Of a stretch of DNA of 22,111 nucleotides, positions 6,921-15,400 are shown in pieces. Location: IMG/VR virus record IMGVR_UViG_3300034062_004508, positions 1 through 22,111 of that record; one strand, given 5' to 3'. Below the pieces are notes generated by a model that was not told the origin of the DNA, ran no database searches, and saw nothing but the letters and a program-made list of their open reading frames with translations. The first letter of the stretch is position 1. Every line of letters starts with the position of its first letter. The stretch is from a virus. Made by a program: the position numbers and the translations under genes.

Positions 6921-7724
6921 ATGACCAAGACTGAAATCATCAACACCGCTCTCGCGCTCATCGGGGGCAAGTCTCTCGCGAATGCCGACACGGACACGAC
7001 CCCGCAGGCCGTGAGTGGCCGGAAGTTTTGGGAACTGGCACTCAATGAAGCCCTGAGCGCGCAGAACTGGAACTTTGCCACCAAACGCACGCGCCTCAAA
7101 GTCACGCGCACGGCTATTACATCCGTGACCAACAACGGCGGACTTGTCCGCATCACGAAGGTGTCGCACGGCCTAGTGACGGGCGACCGGGCCGCAATCG
7201 AGAAGGTTCCTTGTGCGGTCGGGTCGTTCTTTGCAACGCGGATCGACGCCGACACGTTCGACCTGCAAGACAGCGTTTTCGCGTCTGGCTATTCGAGCGG
7301 CGGAACGTTCCTGAAAATCCCGGCCTTTGGGTGGTCGTATCAGCACGCGCTTCCTTCCGATTGCGTCAAGGTCCGGCGCGTCGTCGATGATCCTGACCGA
7401 GACATGGAGGAAAACGACACGGAGCCGTTTCGTGTCGAATCTGGTTTCATCCTCTGCGACCTCGAAGCGGCTTTTGTGGCCTACACGTGGCGCAACGAAA
7501 CAACCTCGACCTATCCGCATGAGTTCGTGGCGGCGCTCTCGACGCTTCTTGCCTCCTATCTGGCGCAAGACCTCGCGGGACCGGCTGGACGCTCGGCAGA
7601 GATTCGACAGACCTACGAGCGCCTAATGCTCCCAAATGCTCGCGGACGTGATGCGCGCGAGGGCAAGGGCGATACCAACGTCAACACGGCAAGCAGCGAA
7701 CTCCACGCCTCCCGTTTCGCATGA
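6921..7724 (+). CDS. Tail tubular protein A-like protein with inserted beta module
   Basis: This is the likely adaptor ring below the portal (T7 gp11 / P22 gp4-like role). The N-terminal segment TEIINTALALIGG...W.LALNEAL...NWNFATKR (about 4-56) and the later FGWSYQHALPSDCVKVRRV (136-154) are the two halves of the gp11-like pattern. The C-terminal part has SGFILCDLEAAFVAYTWRNE and a helical ATLLASYLAQDLA-like stretch. Between the halves, residues about 64-132 form an inserted beta module (ITSVT...V.HGLVTGDR...DADTFDL...GGTF). Modules of this type recur in phage tail proteins. The 267-aa length exceeds the usual 190-210 aa by about the size of the insert. The stop overlaps the next start as ATGA. 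Confidence 0.85.
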   Translation: MTKTEIINTALALIGGKSLANADTDTTPQAVSGRKFWELALNEALSAQNWNFATKRTRLKVTRTAITSVTNNGGLVRITKVSHGLVTGDRAAIEKVPCAVGSFFATRIDADTFDLQDSVFASGYSSGGTFLKIPAFGWSYQHALPSDCVKVRRVVDDPDRDMEENDTEPFRVESGFILCDLEAAFVAYTWRNETTSTYPHEFVAALSTLLASYLAQDLAGPAGRSAEIRQTYERLMLPNARGRDAREGKGDTNVNTASSELHASRFA

Positions 7725-10402
7725 GCATTGCAACCCGCACCTTCCAGGCTTCCTTCAACGGCGGCGAGCTTTCGCCCCTGCTCGACTCCCGGCCAGACGC
7801 GGCCATTTACCGCGACGGTTGCCGCGAGCTTCAAAACTGTGTCGTGCGGCCCTACGGCGGAGCGTTCAAGCGTCCGGGCCTGCAATACGGCGGGGCCGTC
7901 AAAACCTCCTCGACGGCAACGCGCCTGATTCCCTTTAAGCGTTCAACCTCGACCAACTACGTGATCGAGATGGGGGATAGCTACATGCGCTTTTGGAAAG
8001 GCGGTTCAGCCATGACGCGCATCACAAGCGGGACGCCTGTGGAAATCGCATCCCCCTACACGGCGGCACAGCTTCAAGCGGTGCAGTTCTGCCAAATCAA
8101 CGACGTGATGTTCCTTGTGCATCCGTCGCATGCGCCGCGCCGTCTTTCGCGCAATTCGGAGACAAGCTGGACACTCGAAGCGTTCCCGTTCGACTTCCCG
8201 CCCATGTCGGACATCAACGACACGACGACGACAATTCGGATTCAACCGGGCGTTACCGCGTGGGCGACCTCGACGACCTACGCGGTCGGGGCTGTCCGGC
8301 TTGAAAGTGGCCTGCTCTACATGTGCGCAACGGCCCACACGTCCGGCACGTTCGCGACCGATCTTGCAGCCTCGCGCTGGAAGCTCGTCAAACCTCGCGG
8401 CCCGTGGGTGCGCGACGACGACCACGACACCGCCGACATGGTGGACGTGAACGGCGTCCGCTACGTCTGCATTCTCTCGACGGCGGGCCTCATTGCATCA
8501 CAAGGGCCAAACCCAAATCCGCGCCCTGGCGGTTCCGGCTCTTGGGCTACCTACTGGGCAGCGGTCGGAGATTCCAACCTTCGACTTTTCGCCAGTGCCG
8601 CGACCTTTTCCGCTGCCGATGTCGGGACGTTTTTTCGAATCGACGTTGGCAGCGTTAAGCGGTCTGTGTTTTTATCCACGGATCACACCAACGGCGTAAC
8701 GCATGTGACAGAACCTATGTTTGTCGCTGGCGATGTGCTTATCCGCTCAACCTTAACGACAACGACGTTTTCCGGCTACTTGACTGGCGTGGTGAAGGGT
8801 GAACTTTATTTGGAGTTCAGCCCGGATCGCATCACTTGGGACCGCGTTCGACATTGGGGCTTCAAGAAGCCGACAGATGGCAACATTGCCTCGACCTACA
8901 ACGGCCCTTCCACTGGCGGCTATTATCGTTTTCGATGGGAGCCCGGAATTACCTCGTCAACGCGCGACCAAGGCTTTTTTATTGAGGCCACAACCGGAGT
9001 CGTGACGGCGCTTGTTCGCGTTGACTCGTTTGTTTCCAGCACGGAAGTCACGGCCTCCTTTGTGCTGCCTGACGTTTCTTTCGCGCCGTGCGAGATTCTG
9101 ACGCAGGACAACCGCAATTGGTATCGCGGAGCCTTCGGGGCCAACTACCCGCGCGCCGTGGCCTTCCATGAGGCGCGCCTGTGGTTTGCGGGCGTTTCGG
9201 GCGATGTCTCGCGGGCATGGTCAAGCCGCGTCGATGACTTCTACAACTTCTTCACCGGCCCGGAGGATGACGACGGGATCGACATCACGCTTTCAAGCGT
9301 CGAGACAAATCAAATCGAGTGGATGCAGTCCCTTGGGCGCAATCTCGTTATCGGCACAACTGGCGAGGAGTGGATCATCAATAGCGGGGAATCCGACTCG
9401 GTGCTGACTGCCGACAACATGCGCGCCCGCCTGACGACCCGGAACGGCTCCGCGCCTCTCGCGCCGCAGATGGTGAACGATGCTTTGTTCTGGTGCCCGC
9501 GCAGTGCGCGCCGCCTGCATGAGTTCAACTACGATTTCAGCCGCGACGCTTGGAGCGGTTCGGACGTGCTGCAATTTGCGGAGCACCTGGGCGCTTCTGG
9601 CCTCGTCGATATGGACTTTGCGGCCATGCCTGACTCGGTCCTGTGGGCCATTAATGGCAACGGCGAGCTTTGCGGCTTCACCTATGATCGACGCCAGAAC
9701 GTCACGGCATGGCACCGCCATATCACAGACGGCGCTTTCGAGAGCGTCGCGACCATCTACGGCGACAACGGACGTGACGAAGTGTGGTTCGTGGTGCGTC
9801 GGACCATCAACGGCGCGACGGTTCGCAACGTCGAACGCTTTTACCCGACCGCGCAAGACTTCGATTTCGACACCGCGAGTGATTTCTTCTACGTCGATTC
9901 GGGCCTCAAGGTCACGCCCTCGGGAACGTCCATTACGGGCCTTTCGCACCTCGAAGGAAAGCAGGTCAAGATTTGGGCCGATGGTGCCCGGATTGAGACG
10001 AAAACCGTCTCCTCCGGGGCCGTCACGCTCACAACCGCTGCCACGTCGGCCATTGTGGGCCTTGCCTATGAGGCCACGCTTCGGCCAATGCGCTTAGAGG
10101 TCGTGCTGGATGACGGCACCGGGCAGGGTAGGCGCTGGCGTCCGAACCGGCTCATTGCCTGCCTCTACAACTCCATCGGGGGCGAGTTCCGAACGGGCGG
10201 CGATTGGACGGCGCTGGACTACTCGACGCCCTACGAGCGCGAGCAGGCCGACGAACCGGCGCTCACGGTCAGGACAGAGCGCATTTCGAGCCACGTCCCG
10301 GCAGACTGGGAGGATTCCATCGAGCTGCAATTCCGCAGCGCCGATCCTGTGCCTTTTAACTTGCTCGCATACATTTTGATTCATGAAGTGGAGGGGAAAT
10401 AA
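7721..10402 (+). CDS. Tail tubular protein B-like nozzle protein (893 aa)
   Basis: The likely tail nozzle, corresponding to T7 gp12. The N-terminus TFQASFNGGELSPLLDSRPD (7-26) and GGAFKRPG are the hallmark of this family in podoviruses. ARLWFAGVSGDVSRAWSSRVDDFYNF, W.qsLGRnLVIGTTGEEWII and the LFWCPRSARRLHEFNYD region (about 480-610) are its conserved core. Two tandem modules at about 181-222 and 229-281, each with W...Y..G..V...G..Y.C, resemble carbohydrate-binding-like tail modules. A beta-sandwich insert follows (about 290-440, with ELYLEFSPDRITW...YYRFRWE). Several such accessory modules fit a role in host-surface contact as well as tail structure. Upstream overlap is ATGA; only 3 nt separate it from the next gene. 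Confidence 0.88.
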   Translation: MSIATRTFQASFNGGELSPLLDSRPDAAIYRDGCRELQNCVVRPYGGAFKRPGLQYGGAVKTSSTATRLIPFKRSTSTNYVIEMGDSYMRFWKGGSAMTRITSGTPVEIASPYTAAQLQAVQFCQINDVMFLVHPSHAPRRLSRNSETSWTLEAFPFDFPPMSDINDTTTTIRIQPGVTAWATSTTYAVGAVRLESGLLYMCATAHTSGTFATDLAASRWKLVKPRGPWVRDDDHDTADMVDVNGVRYVCILSTAGLIASQGPNPNPRPGGSGSWATYWAAVGDSNLRLFASAATFSAADVGTFFRIDVGSVKRSVFLSTDHTNGVTHVTEPMFVAGDVLIRSTLTTTTFSGYLTGVVKGELYLEFSPDRITWDRVRHWGFKKPTDGNIASTYNGPSTGGYYRFRWEPGITSSTRDQGFFIEATTGVVTALVRVDSFVSSTEVTASFVLPDVSFAPCEILTQDNRNWYRGAFGANYPRAVAFHEARLWFAGVSGDVSRAWSSRVDDFYNFFTGPEDDDGIDITLSSVETNQIEWMQSLGRNLVIGTTGEEWIINSGESDSVLTADNMRARLTTRNGSAPLAPQMVNDALFWCPRSARRLHEFNYDFSRDAWSGSDVLQFAEHLGASGLVDMDFAAMPDSVLWAINGNGELCGFTYDRRQNVTAWHRHITDGAFESVATIYGDNGRDEVWFVVRRTINGATVRNVERFYPTAQDFDFDTASDFFYVDSGLKVTPSGTSITGLSHLEGKQVKIWADGARIETKTVSSGAVTLTTAATSAIVGLAYEATLRPMRLEVVLDDGTGQGRRWRPNRLIACLYNSIGGEFRTGGDWTALDYSTPYEREQADEPALTVRTERISSHVPADWEDSIELQFRSADPVPFNLLAYILIHEVEGK
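10390..10396 (+). promoter_or_regulatory. Strong ribosome binding site for the gp14-like gene
   Basis: GGAGGGG lies 9 nt before the ATG at 10406. It is one of only two clear Shine-Dalgarno sequences in the window and fixes the start of that gene. Confidence 0.75.
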
Positions 10403-10405
10403 GCC

Positions 10406-10918
10406 ATGGCATTTGCACCCATTTTTGCAGGACTAAGCGCCGCCGCCTCTATCGGGGGCCTGGGCGTGAGCCTTTACGCCAACCGGCAGCAACAAAAGGC
10501 TGCGCAGATCGAGGGCGACATGCAGGCGCGCGCGGCGGAGGATGAGGCCAAGCGGAAGCAAATCGAGCTTGCCGAGAACCAGCGCCGCACAGCCAAGAAT
10601 CAGGCCGGGGCACGCGCCACGCAGGCGGCACGCATGGCCTTGAGCGGCACGGGCGGAGGTTCGCCGCTCTCCATCATGGCCGAAACACTGACGCTGCAAC
10701 AGCGCGAGCTTTCAGACACGCAATATGGCGGCGACCTCACGACCCGCGCGCTGACCAACCAAGCCGCAAATGCCCGCTACGGCGCGGCCTCAAGCATCGC
10801 GGCACTCAAGCAACGCGGGACTGGCCTACTGATCGAAGGCGTCGGCGAGCTTGCGCAAATGGGCTACGGCGTGGCTCGCGACTATCCCCGCAAAGAATCT
10901 CCCCGCAAAGCATCATGA
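10406..10918 (+). CDS. Internal virion protein, T7 gp14-like
   Basis: A 170-aa protein of the ejection apparatus. The N-terminal hydrophobic Ala/Gly segment (MAFAPIFAGLSAAASIGGLG, 1-20) is followed by a long Gln/Ala/Arg/Lys-rich coiled-coil helix (about 24-78), then SGTGGGSPLSIMAETL (about 80-95) and a second helical part. This layout is the pattern of the virion core protein family that includes gp14, which enters the outer membrane during DNA ejection. Its place between the tail nozzle gene and two longer ejection protein genes supports the call. A strong Shine-Dalgarno sequence precedes the ATG, and the stop overlaps the next start as ATGA. Confidence 0.83.
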   Translation: MAFAPIFAGLSAAASIGGLGVSLYANRQQQKAAQIEGDMQARAAEDEAKRKQIELAENQRRTAKNQAGARATQAARMALSGTGGGSPLSIMAETLTLQQRELSDTQYGGDLTTRALTNQAANARYGAASSIAALKQRGTGLLIEGVGELAQMGYGVARDYPRKESPRKAS

Positions 10919-12447
10919 GCACTCGCTACCGTGACGGCCAGACTGCCTTTCTCGAATCCGGCGTTCAACCGCTGGAGACGGCTCGCGTTGCTGCGCCCAC
11001 TGATGACATCGGGCGCGGCTTGATGAGCCTCGGGGCCAGTGGTGCCCGCGTGTTTGCGGAGTACACGCGAGTCAACGACGCCCGCGAACTGCTCGAAGCG
11101 GAGCAGGACATGCAGAAGGCCGCGAATGACTTTGCGGTTTTCCAGACCAAAAACACGAACGAAAAAACATGGCTTCCCGAGTGGCGGCGCATTAGCGGCG
11201 AACTCGAAAAGCGGAACGGGCAGCGCCAGCTTTCGGCGGATGGTCGTCTTTCGCTCGCGCAAGGCGTGGGCCGCTGGGCCACAAACCAAACGGGCCGCGT
11301 CCAAGAGCAGGCCTTGAAGCAAACCGCTGCACGCACCTTGCAGGCGGCTAAAAACACCATCAACGCCGCAATTGATAATGACGATCCAGACCGCGCCTTT
11401 GGAGCTATTCAGCTTTTGGAGACTTCCGGCGCGGCCTTTCCTGAGCAGGCAGAGGCGATGCGGCAAGATTTGACGCGCGCCCTCAAGACCAAGACGGCAG
11501 AAAAGGAGTTTGAGGAGCTTTCCATGATGGCGACGACCAACCCCGCAATGGCGCGCGAGTTGGCCGACGAGGGCGTAAAGTCCTCTCGCATCTCGGACCT
11601 GCAACGGTTCAAGATTAACGAAATGGCCGACCGTCAGGAGCAGCAAAACCGGACGGAGAGCTTTAACACGTTCCGCCGTCGCATCGGCGTTGGTGATTTG
11701 CCCTCTCCCGATGAACTCAAGGCCGACGCCTCCTTGACGGACCTCGACCGGCAAGAACTTGTCACGCTCGCGACCTCGCAGCCCTCAAATGACGAGGAGC
11801 TTTTCCAGCGTCAAATCACCGCCATTGGCTCGATGCCGTCGAATGCCGCGCCGTTGGAGCGCGCCAAGTATGAGGCCTTCCTCGAAGCCAATTTCAGCGG
11901 CCCGCATCTCGACCACCTGCGCAGCCTCTACGATGCGCGCTTTGCTTCTGGCGGCATGGAGGCAGTTCGCACGACAGAGGCCTTTCAGGCGCTCGACCGC
12001 TGGGCATTCGATGAGCAGCGCCTCGGCTCCTACAAAAAGCCGAAACTGGACGCGGAAGGAAAGCCGGTATTCAAGAAGAGAGAGGGCGTTTATTCCCTCG
12101 TTGAGGGCTGGTTTAGCTCTTCGCATGAAAAGCAGCCTGACACGTTCGAGCCTGACGAGGAAGTCGATCCCGCCGCGAAAGACAAGGTGATGACGCTTGT
12201 GTCGCAAATCAAAGAGACGCTTCGCGGCGAGATTTCCACCGGCAAGCTCACGGATTCGGCGGGAGTCTTTCGCCGCATGGCCGAGCTTGCCAAGATGCCG
12301 CTCACAGCAAAGGCCGCGAGCGAAGTCGATCCGCAGATGATGGGTATGCCCACTTCCGTCTCTGGCAGCCCTTCGACTCCAAGCCTCCTGCCTCCTGCCG
12401 ACATTTCCGAAATCTTGAAACGCCATGCCCAGAATCCTCGAAAGTGA
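10915..12447 (+). CDS. Internal virion protein, T7 gp15-like ejection protein
   Basis: A 510-aa, nearly all-helical protein in the slot of T7 gp15, which forms the periplasmic tube of the DNA-ejection channel. It begins with a short extended segment, then GRGLMSLGASGARVFAEYTRVNDARELLEAEQ (about 29-60). This is followed by long charged helices with EK/QA repeats and a Pro-rich C-terminal end (SVSGSPSTPSLLPPADI). No transmembrane segment or enzymatic motif is visible. The start overlaps the gp14-like stop by 4 nt and the 3' end overlaps the next gene by 23 nt. Identity rests on order, size and composition. Confidence 0.78.
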   Translation: MSTRYRDGQTAFLESGVQPLETARVAAPTDDIGRGLMSLGASGARVFAEYTRVNDARELLEAEQDMQKAANDFAVFQTKNTNEKTWLPEWRRISGELEKRNGQRQLSADGRLSLAQGVGRWATNQTGRVQEQALKQTAARTLQAAKNTINAAIDNDDPDRAFGAIQLLETSGAAFPEQAEAMRQDLTRALKTKTAEKEFEELSMMATTNPAMARELADEGVKSSRISDLQRFKINEMADRQEQQNRTESFNTFRRRIGVGDLPSPDELKADASLTDLDRQELVTLATSQPSNDEELFQRQITAIGSMPSNAAPLERAKYEAFLEANFSGPHLDHLRSLYDARFASGGMEAVRTTEAFQALDRWAFDEQRLGSYKKPKLDAEGKPVFKKREGVYSLVEGWFSSSHEKQPDTFEPDEEVDPAAKDKVMTLVSQIKETLRGEISTGKLTDSAGVFRRMAELAKMPLTAKAASEVDPQMMGMPTSVSGSPSTPSLLPPADISEILKRHAQNPRK

Positions 12448-15400
12448 AGCGCTCGCGCTCGCGCAAAACATCGACGCCATGAGCGACGATCTAAGGCCGC
12501 AAGCTCTCGACATCCTGACACGCTACAAAACGCAGCAAGAGGACTTCGGAGAGCCTGAGTGGCCGACGTATGCCAAACAGCAAGAGGAGGCGGAGCAGCG
12601 CTTTCGCTCCATGTTCGACAGCCTGAAGAACGTCGATAAAGCCGCTCCATCTCTGGTTGAAGCGCTCTCCTATGCTGAAAATCCAGATGCCGACCGCGCC
12701 CGCGTGGCAAACACGGCATTCTTATCCCGCGTCTATGGCAAGACGACGGACGAAATCAGCGGCTCGCTTGAGCTTTACCAAAGCGACTATGCCGCCAAGC
12801 GCGGGCAAAAGGCCGTCGATGACTTGGGCTTCTACAAGCTCGCAGCGGGTGAGGTTGCCGCCATGAAGCGGAAAGAGGAGACGGCGCTAGAGGGGGCGAA
12901 AGCGGCCCTTCGCGGGGAGGATGTGATTCAGTCGCTCCAAGCATGGCAGGCTAAGAACACCGACCGCATCCCTGATTCGACCGAGTTCGCGAAAGGTTAC
13001 CTCAAAGCTAAAGACAGAGCGGGCGATTACCTGCCCATTGCCGACGAGCTTTTGAAGCTCATGGAAAGCCAGACCGGGCAAAGCAATAGTACGCGAACCT
13101 TTGACGCGAAGGCGGCAGGCCGGATTGACGAGATTGCTGGCGATCTGGCAACGATGAAGCCTCGCGAGCGGAAGCAGATTTACGCCTCAATTGCGGCGCG
13201 AGCGGAGGCGGCTGGATACGATCAAAAAGGGTTTTGGTCACAAATGCTCGGCGAACTCGACAAGGGGCTTTTACGTATGACTTCTACCGTCGGCACGACG
13301 GCAGGGATCGCTCTCGATGTGGTGAGCAATCTCCCGGCCATGCTCTCGAATACCATGAAGCCGGAAGAGTTCGACGCGACGGAGGCGAGTATTGCCCAGC
13401 GTCAGGCCCTCGGTGAAATCCATGATGAGCTTGCATCCATCGTATCCGGCGAGGTTGATCCCGTAAAGCCGACAATCGGCTGGCTCAATGACACCGTTGA
13501 AACGGGCCTCATCAAGGGGCCGGGAGCGGTTGCTCCATTCATGGCGGCAACGGCAGCGCTCGGACCATGGGGCGGCGGCATGCTCTTTACGGCTGATTTC
13601 GCAGAGCAGAACCGGCGCGATCTTCGAGCCGCTGGTTTGGACAATGACAGGGCCATTCAAATCGGCGTCATGGCCGCGCCCCTACAAGCCGCCGTCGAAT
13701 CGCTTTCGAACATGCTCCAGCTCGGCAGGTTCACGAAGCTGCAAACGGTTCTCGCTGGCTTTACGAGGCCAATCGGCGGAGGCGCTGGGCTGGCGCTTCG
13801 CTATGCTCAAAACGCGGGAATCTCGCTCGCTACCGAATACACGGAGGAACAGATTCAGGATAATTTTATCGTGCCCGCAGTTCAGCAGATCGTCGGCGCT
13901 TTGGCTGCGGATGTGCCGGAAGTGGATTGGAGCTTCTACAAGACGCGAGCCGCTGAATCGACGCCCGAATTGCTGTCCGTGCTCGCCCCCATGGCCCTCG
14001 TTTTTGGCGGAGTGATGACCGGTGCGCAGGCGAATCTCTCGCGGGTGATGACCAGTAACATCGACGCACTCAAGGCCTTGAACTACTCGGAAGCGCAAGC
14101 CGTCGAAATCGTCGCGGAGAAGTCCGAAGATGCCCGAATCGCAAAAGCCTCGTCGCTTTGGGGTTCACGGGCCGGGGATAAAACGACACTGGAAGATGGC
14201 GCAAAGAGTCTGGCGTCACGCATGCGCCAGCTATCCGGCGACGTGGTAGCGCAGCAGCAGGAGCTTGAACGGCGCGGCATCCTGCCCCGCATGCTTCACG
14301 CCTCGGCCGATCAATGGCGGCTCACGTTTCAGGATGGCTCTACGGCTGCTTTCAATTCCCATCGGGAAGCAGACGCGGCACGCTGGACGTGGACCGAGGA
14401 TCAACTCGGCAAGGTTCACGCGCTCACCCGCGAAACGCTCGCCAGCCTGGAAAAGAATCTCGATGTGAACCGTGAGGTAGGCGTTCAGTTCTCGCCGAAT
14501 GCCCGCACGGCACAGGACGCCGTGAACGACGGAGCGAGCGTGGATCAAATCAAGCAGCGCGTCGAACAGGGTAAAGCCCTTGGCGATCTGTCTCCAGATG
14601 CCGCCTTCGAAGATGCGCAGGCCATCGACAAGGCCACGGCTGAAACGGACGACTTTCTTTCGTCGCTCCAGATCCTCGGAAGCTCAAAAAACGAGTTCAA
14701 AGACGGCATTCTGCGCACAACGGTCAAGCTATGGGAAGGCTCCAACGTCCTCACGTTGGTAGAGGAAAAGATCGAGGGCGACGCCAAAGCCATCATTGCG
14801 GACGCAAAGGGCCGGGAATGGATGCTCTCCCGCCTCCGTGGTTACGAGGATGTCAGCGGCGACAAGCTCTTTCGTGACGCTCCAGACGGTGAATTGAAAG
14901 ATGACGACATCGTAGAGGCGTGGTCACACCTGGGGCAGTCCTACCTCGTCGGGCGTTCCACCTTCGGAGAGCCGTTACAAAAGCGGACCATGCGCCGCTT
15001 TGGCCGTCTCCTGATGCGATCCGGCCTGACTGGCGCGATGAATGCCGAAAGCTCCTTCTTCGCCGCCGTCGCCAGCCGTGCACAAAAGCTCGGCGAACTG
15101 AAAAGCGCAGGCAAGCTCTCGGAGGATTTGGTGAGTGAGCTGGAAAAGCAGCTCGGCATCGACTCGCAAGTTTCGCATGACGCGGCGGCGACCAAAGAAG
15201 CGGACGCCATCGCGGCGGAGGTCGTCGATACTTCCGGGTATTCGCCCGAGAATCCGGGGCCGAATGGCGAGACGTTTTCTCTCGCGGTGCAACAGCGTGG
15301 TGGTGTGCCGTTTAAGGCCGGGGATCGTGTTCGCTCTCTCGACTTTGAGGCTACTGTGTATAGTGTGGAGCCACGGCAAAAGCTTGGGTATTGGGTAGTT

